DNA of 64,000 nt from Corallium rubrum (Eukaryota > Cnidaria > Anthozoa > Scleralcyonacea > Coralliidae), in assembly GCA_964035015.1 (NCBI GenBank), contig OZ036000.1:5555709-5619708 (forward strand), written 5' to 3'. The notes under the pieces were generated by a model. The model had not been told where the DNA came from, did no database searches, and saw only the letters and a program-made list of their open reading frames with translations. Positions 44,851 through 57,034 of the stretch are shown in pieces (position 1 is the first letter of the stretch; each line of letters opens with the position of its first letter). Position numbers and translations under genes: made by a program.

Positions 44851-45665
44851 ACTTGATGAAAGTAATGTATAAACTGTTGAATAGCATCGACTTTTATTTG
44901 CAAGATATCAGTACAATAAATCAATAATAAACAATACAAGCAAAACTGAAGCAAACCACAAATATTAATACAGTTTAAACCTCAATACATTTACATACAG
45001 CATTCACAGACACAAGTCAGTTCGGTGTAAGACATATGATGTAAAGAAGATGTAAAACACAGCATGTTTACCTTTCACTTGCAAGTTGGCTTTATCAACT
45101 TTCTTTGATTTACAGCAACATTTATTAGTACAATTTAATTAATAACACATGTATAAAATTGATGGAGAACACATTGTCATTGATCGAGAGTTGATCGAGT
45201 AACACACTTTCAGCGTACGGTTATCGAGATCGCGGACCAACCCAGGTCTACTATAGTATAAAAGCATTGCGAGCCTGTTTCAAGTTTCGAACAACACAAC
45301 GAAAGGCGTCAGGAGAAGAAAAAACTCGCCATTCCTGGTATGAAAATCCGCCATGAACATCAGCATTTGAACTGTGACGTCAGAAGTGTCACATGCCGCA
45401 CAGTTTCGCAAAGCCTGTTGGGGCCATTTCGCGACAGAAAAAAAACCCAGACCGAAACCTAGACTCGTTCTACCACAAGTAGCCCGAGTAATTAGCCTCA
45501 CCAACTGTCTGATAACCACATTTGAAACAAAACATAATGTATAAAAGAACTTGCAGTTCAATAAACAACGCGGCATGGGTTTGAAACTTCAAATCATGCA
45601 ATGTTCATGGTCAGCGGTAAAGGTATTTTATGTATGAGGTACTTCATCTTGCACGGGTGTAGCGT
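44851..45665. other. Non-coding or promoter-like region
   Basis: A TATA-like ctatagtataaaag at 45251-45264 and a tgacgtca at 45375 lie near a minus-strand ORF (45576-45280) of doubtful reality. Could hold the HECT-gene promoter, unproven. Confidence 0.3.
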
Positions 45666-46632
45666 CCCTAATTTTTTTACTTGCGTTGTGACTTTTTTTA
45701 CTTGCGTTGACTTTTTGTGACTACCGCTGACCTGTCAGCGGTAGCCATAATGTCGGCGTGTTGCTTGCTTGCGCGAGTGTCTTCAACCGCACTTACGTCA
45801 TACTCGTGCAGCCATCGCCATATAGTCAAGAAGATCGCCATTAATCGCCAAGTATTCGGGAAGTACTCGTCATATAGTCAAGAAGATCGCCATTGATCGC
45901 CAAGTATTCGGGAAGTACTCGAGTTGTTTTCGTGGCCTCGCGGGGAATAAACTAAAGTGAATCAAGTCTTTGCATTTTGGTTGCTCTCTCGATGACAGTT
46001 TTGATTTTTGAAAGTGTTAATTATTACTTTGCAAATCTTTTCTTCTTGGAACGGTTTCTGTCCACATTGATCAGTTTATACAAGGTAAGAAATAGTTTCA
46101 AAACTGTGACGTTGTTTATCTTATATACTATATACAAAATCTATAAGTACTTGGTCGGAAACAGGGTACTGTACTTATAGCAGTACTAGAAATATTCAGC
46201 TTTTGCTAGAAGTTGGGCCTTCAACCTTCTTTTATCGAAGAAACTGCTATATACCTAAATTATTTATAATGATAAAATCGCTTTATAAGTTTAATTTTGG
46301 TTGAATTGTGTGTTGTGCTCACTGGTCAGTGACTCATGTTTATACTGCATGTACACATGTATATATCATACACCAGTGCATACACTAAGAGTGAGAAGTG
46401 TGTTTTAACCAACTTCGAGCTAGATGTTTTGATATTAGAGCAAACACAACTTTCATTGTTTCGTGATCAAACAAATCAGGAAATTAATTGTTTGATCACA
46501 TACCAAACCTTTGTCTCGCTTATGATTTTCCTATCTGTTTGGTTTGTGAATTATTAATGAGTTCGAGAAGTATATATCACAGTGCCCTGTATTTACACTA
46601 TATACATTGTATATAAGAAATTTATGCTAGGT

Positions 46633-46925
46633 GGTGTTGGTGGCATAGTGGTTAGTGCACGTGCCTTTCACCTCTGCGAGCTGGGTTCAATACCTGCACG
46701 GTGCAGTTATCTGATTAAAATAATTCACCTTGGCCACATGTGAGAACAGTGCTTCCAGTTTGACTCTACCAAACACCACAGGTTTCCTCCGGGTACTCAG
46801 GTTTCCTCCTGTAGTAACACTGGACCAATGAGGGTGGGCCCTTACTGGAGCTCTGAGGATAACTGTTTAGATATAACTGATAGAGTTATCCAGTATAAAT
46901 AAGGTTAGATTAATTTAGTTTAAGC
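46633..46925 (+). mobile_element. tRNA-derived SINE
   Basis: A box-like TGGCATAGTGG (46638) and B box-like GGTTCAATACC (46685) in a tRNA-spaced head; the body has gtttcctccgggtactcagg, like the body of the 5S SINE at 24.7 kb. Confidence 0.7.
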
Positions 46926-47427
46926 AAAATATGTTGGCTGTTACATAGACATTACAAAACCTTGACTTGGTGCTTTGTTTACTTGTTTTAGGTGTTGTTC
47001 AATATCTTGTATAATGAAATTAAGAAATCAACGTTTGTGGACACCAGAGCTGCTACAGTGATCCGTCCACAGAATAGTAGATACACCAGAAGTCTAACTC
47101 TTGTGAAAGCACTGAAACATTCTATAATCTACATGCCACCAATTGTATATTTTGATACTGAAATTGTTGTAAAGCTATTGTGAAGTGCTGGGAAACTTAA
47201 AGCCTTGAATATGTTGAAAGCCTTGAAATGAAGAAATATATCTGTTGAAACTACAATACTGAGTATTGTTGTTCTGTGTTATTTAAAATACTAGCAGAAT
47301 CACAAAATATCAGTGATGTGCATTACACGTGAATGCCACTGACAGCATATTTATGGCAGGTAAAATGTTGTTTTGGAACACAATGTTGATTATCTCGAGT
47401 GATTAATTCTTTGAAAGTTTTCAAGGC

Positions 47428-47574
47428 GATAATGTATATAGATTATTTTTGTGGAAACACCGCAATGAAAATTATTTATTTGCTAACAGTTTCGGCCTGA
47501 GTCAACAGGCTGAAAGCTTAGCAAACAAATATTTTACGGTGTTTCCACAAAAATAATCTATATGTATATGATCT
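47428..47574. repeat. Imperfect hairpin with PLE-like loop
   Basis: gattatttttgtggaaacac and its complement flank gtttcggcctgagtcaacag; the loop-side signature also occurs at 6495-6540. Confidence 0.75.
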
Positions 47575-47579
47575 GGGGT

Positions 47580-47765
47580 GAGTTGTACAAAGCCAAGATA
47601 GCTTATCTAGTTGATAAGTTCTAGCTAAAGAACAGCACTAATCATGCTTTGAACAACCTAATATAAAATTTTATCCACTGATAAAATTTTATCCACAGTG
47701 GATAAAAGTTAAATTGGGTTGTTCAAAGCACCACTAGAGTGGTTCTCTAGCTAGGATTTATCCAC
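47580..47765. mobile_element. Short MITE-like inverted repeat
   Basis: tgctttgaacaacc (47647) and ggttgttcaaagca (47709) with inner dyads of ttttatccactgataaaat; no ORF. Confidence 0.6.
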
Positions 47766-47869
47766 CATTTTTTTGTGTGTGTCTGTGCTTTTCACACATT
47801 TTCATGCATTTCAAGTCTATATCTCGTTCTGTACTTAACAGCGGTAGTCACATGTACGCATTGCGTACC

Positions 47870-48360
47870 TATTTTTTTACTTGCGTTGTGACTTTTTTTA
47901 CTTGCGTTGTGACTTTTTTTTACTTGCGTTGTGACTTTTTTTTACTTGCGTTGTGACTTTTTTTTACTTGCGTTGTGACTTTTTTAACTTGTGTTGTGAC
48001 TTTTTTTACTTGCGTTGTGACTTTTTTACTTGTGTTGTGACTTTTTTTACTTGTGTTGTGACTTTTTTTACTTGCGTTGTGACTTTTTTTTACTTGCGTT
48101 GTGACTTTTTTTTACTTGCGTTGTGACTTTTTTTTACTTGCGTTGTGACTTTTTTAACTTGTGTTGTGACTTTTTTTACTTGCGTTGTGACTTTTTTACT
48201 TGTGTTGTGACTTTTTTTACTTGTGTTGTGACTTTTTTTACTTGCGTTGTGACTTTTTTTACTTGCGTTGTGACTTTTTTACTTGCGTTGTGACTTTTTT
48301 TACTTGTGTTGCGAGTTATTTTACTTGTGTTGTGATTTCTTTTACTTGTGTTGTCACTTT
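47870..48360. repeat. ~20-bp satellite, inverted relative to 25.5 kb
   Basis: Units ttttttacttgcgttgtgac, with a ~165-bp higher-order duplication visible (47945-48055 and 48110-48220). Followed by tgtcatggcccttatgggcc, the inverted flank of the 25.5 kb array. Confidence 0.97.
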
Positions 48361-49238
48361 TTTTTTGTCATGGCCCTTATGGGCCACCGTAGTACGAATA
48401 AAGAACTGAGCAGAAGGGCCCCGCGCTTGTTACCGAAAACCACTTCCGGAAAATCTCGCAGGCTATATTCTGTGATGAAGCTCAACGCGATTCGTCTCAT
48501 TTTATCACGTGAAACCAGACGAGAAAGAAGCAGTTTCGCTGTATAGTCGTTGAATAAAAGAAAGTCGATCGTCAAAGGACGTCAATGTCGGGAACACAAT
48601 GTGTACGCAGTGGAACGCAGGTAAGAAACTCTATACTGGTAGATTCTAACTATGGTTTTCTTTTTTATAAAACGTTCTTACTGTAGATGGTTGACTACCA
48701 TAGATTTACCAATGTCTTGATGATTGGGGTGATCAGAGGAAAACGAATAAGAATATAGAGTTCTCTGACGAGAGTCGAGCCGTTCACACAAGTACACGTT
48801 CTGTGCATGTTCAGACAAGATGATACATATGGTTTTAAAAAGAACAGAAGATTTTTCCCCCTCCCGAAACGCTTGACTATCGCATTAAAACACCGCATAC
48901 GCGTAAGAGTTAATCCCGTCTCCAGCAGGTATCTCTTATCATCAAAGCATGAGAGTGATATCTTATTAATTTCATAACTATCCATCTTATGTTTAACACT
49001 TCGGATGGTTGTTTTTTTTTGAAACATTTGTTTTTTATGAAATTTTGTCTTTATAGTTCTCATGTCTGATTTGTTTGTTAGCAACACTCTTCTTAATTCC
49101 CTTCGCGGTTTTACCACCTGTTCCGTTGTCTTTTAAATACGAATATATTTTACTTCTAAGACCAACAAACTCAACTATGGGAACGCCAGCCGCTTCGTCC
49201 TTCATCTTCCCAATAACCTTTTTGTTTGACTTGTTGTA

Positions 49239-52200
49239 GTACACAGCAAAATCCTGATTCTTATTTTAAGAAAAAAAATACTTGTTTTAAGCAAACAATT
49301 GCTTAAAACAAGTAAGATTGTTCTTGTCAGTATAGTAAGAATAATATTCTTACCAAGAATCTTGTCAAGAATCTTGTCAAGAATATTATTCTTACCTAGA
49401 ATTTTTCGAGAATAATTTTACTTAAAATAAGAAATAATATTCTCGTGCAATTCTTGTTTCAAGCAAAAAATTACTTGTTTTAAGTAACATATTGCTTAAA
49501 ACAAGCAAAATAATTCTTGTCAGTATAGTAAGAATATTATTCTAGACTAGAATTTCATAAAGAATATTTTTACTTAAAATGAGTAAAAATAGTCTGCAAG
49601 TAAGTAAAATTTTCTAGCACTGATTCTAGAATGGATTCTTGTTTTAAGAAACAAGAAAATTCTTATTTTAAGAAAAAATTAAATGTACACGTACTGAGTT
49701 GCATTATTTATTAGTTATTTCCATGTGTTCTTAAGAGCACTAAAGTTACTATATACTTCAAGTAAATGACAAATTTTTTTAATGTAGAAATGTTTTGGGA
49801 ACTTATGCCATCTTCAATAGCATATAAGAATAATTATTTAAATATTTATCGAAATAATTCTTTCATATCTTGTACTGGCATAAGTTTACCGAAACATGTC
49901 TACAGAAAGTTAAATTTAAGAGTACTAACAATAGAAATTATATTAAAAAACATGCAGACATTATACATACGAATGTTCTAACATTCTCCAGGAGAGCAAT
50001 ACTTTTACAAGTCATTCAGGGTTTTGGTAACATCCAATTTGAAATCACACCAGGATGACACTTGTCACCAAAGATTAGGTCTTGCAACTTCACAGCAACA
50101 TCCACCATCCTTGAAGATACAGATCAGTACAGTGTATGCCAAATCCAATTACTAGAATATTGCGAATAATGTCACAACAGCTTCAAACAGTTTGCTTTTC
50201 TTGAACATACACAGGATTTGCCTTCCACAACCAGACACCATAAGACCAGGGGTAAAGCTGGACCACTTCCACAGCCACCTGTCAAGTTGCTCATCATCTT
50301 AACATTACAAAAAGTCAAAAGTAATATTAAAATAAAGGTTTAACTTAAGTGGGAAGCACAGATAAAAGTGTTAGTGGTAAATACATATGGCAGGTCTAAA
50401 TTGCAGCCTGCAGTCTGGAAAAATTAAGACCAGCAAACAAATGATACTGTAGGTAATGTGAGGCTGTAATAGAATTCTTGGTTGGTTGACCAAAATCTTA
50501 TCTTTCACAAAATAGAACTGTTTAAAATGTATTTTATTGTGCAACATATGCAAATACAGTAGGCACTGCATATTTTTTATTCATATGCCTGACTGAGTCA
50601 TTTCTTCTTTCTTGATATTTAGCATTGGGTGGTTAACTCATGAGCTATTAAAATCTCTCCATGATTAACCAAAAGCCAAAATCTATTTGCCCAAGTAAAA
50701 CTTTGGCTCCAGGGCAATCAAGCAACAAGTAATTTGGAACCCGGCATAGGCTCAATTTTACCTGACCCAGTTATAATCACATATTAATAAATAAAATGAT
50801 CAGTCCCTGACAGATAGAAGTGATACTCCAGTCTATCATATAACAAGTTACATACTTAAGTCCAGTTTTAAGTATAACTTAAATTATGGAAACCTTTTTA
50901 GTTTTCAATTTTTAAAGAAAAAGCTCTATGGTGTGAAAATTCTTGAATAAAGATCTAATAATCTTTCCACACTAGATATTTTAACTAAAATATGGTAACA
51001 ATACATGTAGCACCTCTAATTAATATGTGATTTCATCACTATGATTATTATAACCTCTTTATTGAGAAATGTGCTGACACTGGTAGGATAAAGTTTGCAT
51101 GTAGTTGCTACAAGCCTACACAGCACATCTCAGTCCATCTACATGTTTCTTAATTTTTTCAGCATATGTAAATACCCCCAGGATTAAGTAATGAATTTCA
51201 TGTTAGGCAGCTATTTGTTGCATATATATTAGTTTCTCATCCAGGACTTTGCCAAAAGTTCATGCGGGAGGGCAGCCATTACCATTAACCCATTATTGGG
51301 GTAGTACAGTACATTGAAAAGCAGAACTAAGTACTGCAGTATGTTAAAAATACAGGCATATGACATGCACATGAAAAAACATGACTACACCAAATGACAC
51401 CCAAGCTCCTTTGTGATTTCTGAGCCGAGGTTTCCTCATGGTTGTGTTAATAATAATAACATTAATAATAATAATAATAAAACTTGAGTTGGGCTGGAAT
51501 AGTTGGGCAAAAATGTGAGTGGGAAAATGAGAAACTAATATGCAACAAATAGTGGCCTTAATTGATTAAAGTTTTAGTATGAAAACTATATATTGCACTA
51601 CTAGACACATAATTTTTTAACAAATTCTTAATCCAAAACAGTTGAAAGCTTCAATTTTGAACCATCATTTGTAAACGTGTGCATGAATGTGATAACTACA
51701 GAACTGTTAAGAAATAAAACTTTACATTAGATACTAACCAACAAATCAATTGATATCTTTTCACACACGTCTAAACTCAAAGAACAATGTTCTCTTTATT
51801 TATTTTGTTCTGTCATGAATTGGGGTTCCAGTACTATCATCATTTCCAGTCTAAGGTATACGATTTTGGTCTTGATAATCCTTTAATAAACTAAGACAAA
51901 GATTATGTTAGTATACAGCCAAACACATACACTGTGCATCCCCTTCTTGGTTTGCACTGATACATTGCAAAATTAAATAATTATAGTAAGTTTAGCCTGG
52001 CACTAGCTGAAGCTTCATGCAAACCATGTGACTACATTTAGCTACTGAAAGATTGTTGTAACCTTGTGTGTAACTATGATCAGCCTGTATCAGGCAAGTG
52101 CTTCTGAAATAATACAAATATATCAGAAGAAAAGCCTTATTTTTTTAACTCTCAACAATACCATGGATTAACTCCTGAACATTTCATTTGTTTAATTAAC

Positions 52201-53709
52201 TCTGAACATGCAAACAAAAAATAAGTTTGCCCCCAGATTCCAAACAAAGAACATTGCTGTCTAGGAATATCTAGTTGTCAAGCTGTGTTGTTAACACAGT
52301 AGAGCGTTTTCTTAAATTAAATATCGAAACATAACAGTTGTATGCATCAAAAGGGGAACCAAATGGTCGACTTTTAGTAAATGAATTTTACCTATGCATT
52401 GTTATGTATTCAAAATTGCCGCCGTTAATTGTTGATCAACACAAATAATTTGTCAATTCCCAAAACAAATCATAAGTAACTCCTTCAATTGTAATACTTA
52501 TAAACTAAGAAAATAAACATATTTTGTAAGGATCAAACGGCAAATCTTTGTAAGAACATTTCTATTCCGTAGCGACTAGCGAATAAATAAATGAAGCTAC
52601 ATACATTTGCTGAATCACCAATCAGTATACAAAATTGCTGATTTACATGTAAGAATCTATGACTTACCTTCAATAATGTGATCGCATCCATCGTCTGTAT
52701 ACGTCTAGCGAAGAACCATTTACAAAACAAGCAATAAATTACAAAGCCATAATGACAAACAATCGCCAACGGCCAACGAACTTCGAAAACACGCCGTCAC
52801 CGGGTTCCCGCGTCATCATGGGATAATTATCCCGCGTTAGCCTCGCGTGGTCTTAATAAGGACATTGCAAATCAATATTTCTACTTATGGGCTAGAATAT
52901 TTAGGTCAATTGACAGTTTTGTGTCTAATCAAATAAATAGTGTGTAGCACGCTGCACTAAATATCTGTTGAATAGTTAAGATATTTTCATGCTCTAGAAC
53001 AAGTGAATAACAAAATCATCGTTGCTATAAATTTCAGAAATTTATTCTTGGTTTATTTCTGTATCATTGTACGCATGTGATTAGAGAATGTTCTCTTACG
53101 TTTAAGTAAAATGATTATTTGTTTATTTATGGCAAGAAAATAGTTTCTTTCTTTAAGTAAAATCAATTTTTGGTAAGAAAGTATTGACTGCCCCTCGACG
53201 CTCCCCCGGTCCCCCCGGAAGCGCGGTGCGTATTTTTTGACTTTTCTTGTTTTAAGTAAAATCAATTCTTGCTTTATTCGTGGTAAGAAAATTTGTTCTT
53301 GTTTTAAGTAAAACAAATTCTCGTTTTATTCTTGGTTAGAAAATATTTTCTTGTTTTAAGCAAAATTAATTCTTAGTTTAATATTGCCAAAAAATATTTT
53401 CTTGCTTTAAGTGAAATCAATTCTTGGTTTATTCTTGCCAAATAATATTTTCTTGTTTTAAGTAAAATCAATTCTTGGTTTATTCTTGTTAAGAAAATAT
53501 TTTCTTGTTTTAAGTGAAATCAATTCTTGGTTTATTCTTGTCAAGAAAATATTTTCTTGCTTTAAGTAAGATATATTCTTGGTTAGAAATAATTTTCTTG
53601 TTTTAAGTAAAATTAGTTCTAGGCAAGAACATTTTTCTTATTTTAAGAAAATTATTGCTTAAAATGAGAATCAATGTTCTAGGTAAGAATTCTCAATTTT
53701 GCTGTGTAC
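49239..53709. mobile_element. 4.46 kb TIR element inserted in the polymerase gene
   Basis: GTAC flanks both sides (49239-49242, 53706-53709); the ends are acagcaaaat and its complement. Next to each end are arrays of ttcttgttttaagtaaaatc/ttcttattttaag type units (49250-49690; 53080-53690). The interior is AT-rich; exon-like pieces on the minus strand include an ATG block MDAITLLK with donor gtaagt (52692-52669) and a block with GDKCHPGVISNWM (near 50060). No transposase identified. Confidence 0.8.
49690..53080. other. Interior of the 4.46 kb element, no clear gene
   Basis: Besides the exon-like blocks at 52692-52669, 50290-50215 and 50110-50030 (minus), nothing coding was seen. 52800-52850 is GC-richer and promoter-like. 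A short AAT repeat is at 51449-51480. Confidence 0.35.
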
Positions 53710-55612
53710 GGCGAGCTTTCTGGATAGTCCGAGTTGTCAAAATTGTTTTTGTCAGCCCAGAAGTCTTTGTACACGTCTTCCGCCTCAATTTCATATGTCA
53801 AACTGTCTGTATCTGTAAACAACAACTTAGCATTATTTTTGCATTTCTCTAACACATAGTTGTAATGGAAATCATACATTAATACCTTTCTCAAGTTTTC
53901 CATCGTCTTACCGAAGACGCTGTTGTTCATCAGCTTGAAGAAGTCCTTTTCGAAGGCGTTCCTGGCGGCGGTTCTCTTCACCGTGTTGAAGTCGATGTAC
54001 TGCTTTAGCCAGGGGGACTGATTGAACAACAAAACTCGGTGAACTCTCTTTACCTTCATCCCAAGCTTGACGTACAGCTGTAGGTTTCTGTAGTGAACGA
54101 CGTATTTTTCCTTGTCCATCAAATTAGTTACCAGCTTACTGACACCACCAACGCTGACGCCGAACTTCTCTTTGATTTTAAAACAATACCCCGACAGCAT
54201 ATCTTCCCGTATTTCCATCTTTTCGGGAGCTAATGGGTAGTCGTTGTGTAGGTCGTGAAATTCATCGGGATAATCAAGATCAACCTCAAGTATCATTCCA
54301 GTCCGACCGTCGTCCTCCAGAACTTCCCAGTCCAGGTTTCTCAGCTCAGCTTCACTCACCCACCTAAACCCACCAGTTGGGAGGCACTGACTCATGGCCC
54401 AACCATACAAGTTGTTAGCGTCCAGATACATTATGTACTTCACAACCTCGTTTTCGTCATACCCCTTCATGTATGGGTTGTTTGCCTTAGCGTATCTGTT
54501 GGCTATGTAGCTAACCCCACCTCTCATTCCTTTCTCGATGAACTGGAACATGTCGATGTCAGTCATTAGCTCCAACGTAACCCCAGTCATTTTCAACATG
54601 GCGTCCCAGGCTAATCCCGGTGAGGTGAAGTAGTGACAGGGGTCAAGCTTATAGTACTAGGTACAAGTCTTCCTAAAGTTCTCAAAGACGTCAGTTAACA
54701 GGAGAACATCCGATTTCAGGTACACGTCATGGTAGTCCCCCATTGTTTTCATTCCAAACGCCCTCCAGACCTGAGCGTGTTGGTAATCAGTGTCTGATAC
54801 TCCCTCATCATTCAGTATACTGTAAAACTCACTCTTTGGTGGAAGTTCCGTTTCCCCAAACCGGTTGAGGCTGTCCATGTGGTCATAGGGGTAAACACCC
54901 TTCGTCTTCATCAAATTCAACTTGTCACCGAACTCCTCAGCTGTGTATCTGAAGGCGTTTCCTGGGAGATTTCCAACCAACTTGTCCAGGGAACTACTCA
55001 TGAACTGAAGACTGTCCAGAAACACAAGGTTTTTACCTAACATGAAGGACAAATACTTCTCCATATTATTCGGGATGACGTTAATTTCCTGTCCGAACTT
55101 TCCGATTTCACCCATTATGAGATGGCTATCATAACCCCTTAGGTTGTGTAAGATGACTGGTATTTTATCAGTTAGTCTATGATTTCTGTTACAAAGCTGA
55201 TGAGCCGATCCCCGGTACCTTCCTGTTACATGACAGTGGTCCCGAACAGGAATGTCTTCTGCTATGTACTCCCGGTCACAGATGTGACACTTTATAGCGT
55301 CTCTAAAGTCTGTCATGTCGGCAGCACTCAAAACCATGTCCGATTGAAGTGTTCTTTCCGGATCTTTTTACAATACTCTACTTCTTCCAACATCTTTCCA
55401 ATAAACTTGTTGACAGCACCAGGGCCTCTATACCCCTGAACAGGTTTGCTGTATCTGTCGTCATAACAACAGACAACCTTATATCCATATCCGGTGTGAT
55501 TTAGCTTTGAGGACAGGAATCCAGCGCCCGCGAAGGCCAGGGCGTTAAACAGTCCACCAGCAACTATATACACTAGCCATCTATATAACTAGAGATAAGT
55601 GCCACGACCCCA

Positions 55613-56005
55613 TCATAAAAAATCTGTGATAATAGAATAAATCTTAGACCTATCCCCAAATGGAATCCTGAGTAGGTAATGACCGTTGTCCTCAGCGTAT
55701 CTGTCTTTTATCCGATCATGTCTCTTCTGTACCCTAAAGCGCCTCTCTGCCTCTTCCTGGGTTATTTTCTCCGACCACCTTGAAGGGTGAAAATGTTGTT
55801 CACCATCATACTCAATCAGTATAAAAATGCCATCACTAAGAGGTACTGCAAAGTCATACCTTAGAAGACCACCACCCAACCCCACTAACCCATCAAAAGT
55901 TTTCTCCTTGATTGCCTCAACTCCATTAGCGCGTAGGGCATTCTGTACATCTATTTCTCCCCTAGACATAGGGGGCAGCCGGTATGTCTTCACGTCTACG
56001 TTCAT
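55613..56005 (-). CDS. PD-(D/E)XK-like nuclease of the polinton-like element
   Basis: An ATG at 56005 gives about 130 residues (the ORF is open further upstream, but that overlaps the next gene). The motif series RYDFAVP, then LIEYDGEQHFHP, then a basic helix (KRHDRIKDRYAEDN) and YLLRIPF is that of small PD-(D/E)XK nucleases of the very-short-patch-repair/restriction-like type, with D, ExD and a later Lys/Arg. A role in processing element DNA is inferred. Intact, 31 bp downstream of the stop of the preceding gene and on the same strand, so it looks like part of a tightly packed transcription block. Confidence 0.65.
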   Translation of the reverse strand: MNVDVKTYRLPPMSRGEIDVQNALRANGVEAIKEKTFDGLVGLGGGLLRYDFAVPLSDGIFILIEYDGEQHFHPSRWSEKITQEEAERRFRVQKRHDRIKDRYAEDNGHYLLRIPFGDRSKIYSIITDFL

Positions 56006-56036
56006 AATAACCACCACGTGTGGGGACTCTCTTAGA

Positions 56037-56303
56037 CTACTTAGGTTTTGCGAAAGGGTCAACTGGTAAATACCCCTTTGATTGGACATATTTAATCCCA
56101 ACCGTGCTGATCTCAACGGCTAGAGCCAGCTTGACGGTACCTCTCACCGACTCGGGAGTACCCAAAGGTTCCCTCAGTATCTTCTTCGAGGCCATGGAAA
56201 TCGCCGCAATTCCACCTGTAATCAGGAGAGCGTCGTAGAGCTCGTTTAACAGTTCTTTTCGGTCGGCGGTTGACATTATACTAGTATATATTTTATTCAT
56301 CAA
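56037..56303 (-). CDS. Small hydrophobic protein, polinton-like element
   Basis: An intact 88-codon ORF with one or two hydrophobic stretches (ALLITGGIAAISMASKK and VKLALAVEISTVGIKYV) and a C-terminal basic FAKPK. No family named with confidence; proteins with such a layout are common beside capsid-region genes of polintons/adintoviruses, where they are candidate minor virion or membrane proteins. The start overlaps the stop of the next upstream gene by 11 bp. Confidence 0.55.
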   Translation of the reverse strand: MMNKIYTSIMSTADRKELLNELYDALLITGGIAAISMASKKILREPLGTPESVRGTVKLALAVEISTVGIKYVQSKGYLPVDPFAKPK

Positions 56304-56658
56304 AACTGTCTAAAACCGGGGAAGTCTGGGTTACGACGTTTTGTGGCTCGGATTTCACTACAATCCCTTCCAACCTCTGGACCTCTCTTTTCTCCTGCCT
56401 CATACTGTAATAAAGTGATACCCCACCGATAACCAATCCAACGGTTCCAATTAGGTAGCCGTAATAAGCTGACCAGTTTCCACCAACCCCGAGGTCAGCC
56501 TCCAGCCGCTCCCTGGCTTTCCTCTCCTTGGCTGCCTTCGATATTTGAGCCAGTCGTTTACCAGCAGCCACTCGTTTCGGATCTTTGACTCTCTCCGTCT
56601 TGACCACCGATGTTATCTTAGGGGCTTCCAGGGTTTTCTCGGGTGTTTCGTCAGCCAT
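56293..56658 (-). CDS. Basic single-pass membrane protein, polinton-like element
   Basis: An intact 121-codon ORF: a Lys/Arg/Ala-rich helix (about residues 25-50, KRVAAGKRLAQISKAAKER), then a membrane segment (YYGYLIGTVGLVIGGVSLYY, about 66-85), then an acidic tail. The basic part might bind nucleic acid; the function is unknown. Overlaps the following gene by 11 bp, supporting a compact gene block. Confidence 0.55.
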   Translation of the reverse strand: MADETPEKTLEAPKITSVVKTERVKDPKRVAAGKRLAQISKAAKERKARERLEADLGVGGNWSAYYGYLIGTVGLVIGGVSLYYSMRQEKREVQRLEGIVVKSEPQNVVTQTSPVLDSFDE

Positions 56659-56684
56659 CTATATACTGATCTATATTTCATCTG

Positions 56685-56840
56685 TAGGAAATCTGTGAGG
56701 TTGTCTGTCAGTTGATCTGTGGGGAATCTGTAAGGCTGTCTGTAGGAGTCTGCATGGGGAATCTGCGGGGTCATCTGTAAGAATCTCTGTGGTCGTCTGT
56801 AGTGAATCTGTGAGAATCTCTGAGGTCGTCTGTGGGGGGT
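56685..56840. repeat. Degenerate atctgt-aggctgtctgt repeat
   Basis: About eight imperfect units of 18-20 bp between the membrane-protein gene and the kinase. The overlapping minus-strand ORF is a repeat artefact in its C-terminal half. Confidence 0.8.
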
Positions 56841-57034
56841 CTAGGATTGTCGACCAATAGTCAACAGATTCGGTTACGTAGTACTCCCCTCTACGATTCC
56901 TCCTAACACAATGTCTCATCACCCCGATAGCTCTTCTGAGTCCGTGGAAGACAGCTAGTATGGGTCGTCTGAGTCTCTTTGGGATTTTCATATAAAATAC
57001 GAAAGGTCTAAGTCTATACCATAAACCTAGAGTA

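Larger units (their letters stand above)
45715..47865. mobile_element. 2.1 kb element interrupting the ACTTGCGTTGTGAC satellite
   Basis: Begins gtgactaccgctgacctgtc (a hairpin) and ends with cagcggtagtcac. The satellite is present on both sides (45675-45715 and 47870 on). Contains a 61-bp tandem duplication at 45805-45925, a tRNA-type SINE and a hairpin. Two short ORFs (45991-46180, 46992-47183) adjoin gtaagaaa and ttgttttag splice-like sites and may be relic exons. Confidence 0.5.
48885..55573 (-). pseudogene. Polinton-like family B DNA polymerase, broken
   Basis: Read from 55573 down to 48885. An N-terminal segment (CCYDDRYSKP) is followed by a frameshift near 55335, a zinc/HNH-like segment (CHICDREY ... 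RDHCHVTGRYRG), exonuclease motifs NLRGYDSH and YHDVYLKSD, an in-frame TAG at 54656-54654, then the palm with YLDANNLYGWAMS and the catalytic FTDTDSLTYE. At 53709 a 4.46 kb TIR element splits the gene; the C-terminal part resumes at 49242 (KKVIGKMKDEAAG), with two more frameshifts before SYAYAVF and a stop at 48885. Polymerases of this protein-primed type replicate polintons and adintoviruses. The first ~25 residues of the top ORF (hydrophobic, AFAGAGFLSS) do not look like polymerase and may be a fusion with a lost neighbour gene. Not functional. Confidence 0.9.

Noticed and set aside
43627-44887. 407-, 372- and 299-codon ORFs
   Set aside because: They are the 33-bp minisatellite read in three frames; the repeat unit length is a multiple of three.
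45280-45576. 98-codon minus ORF
   Set aside because: No domain, no splice support and atypical composition; treated as possible promoter region only.
48585-48620. ATG mini-exon with gtaaga donor
   Set aside because: Only 12 codons and no downstream exon could be linked.
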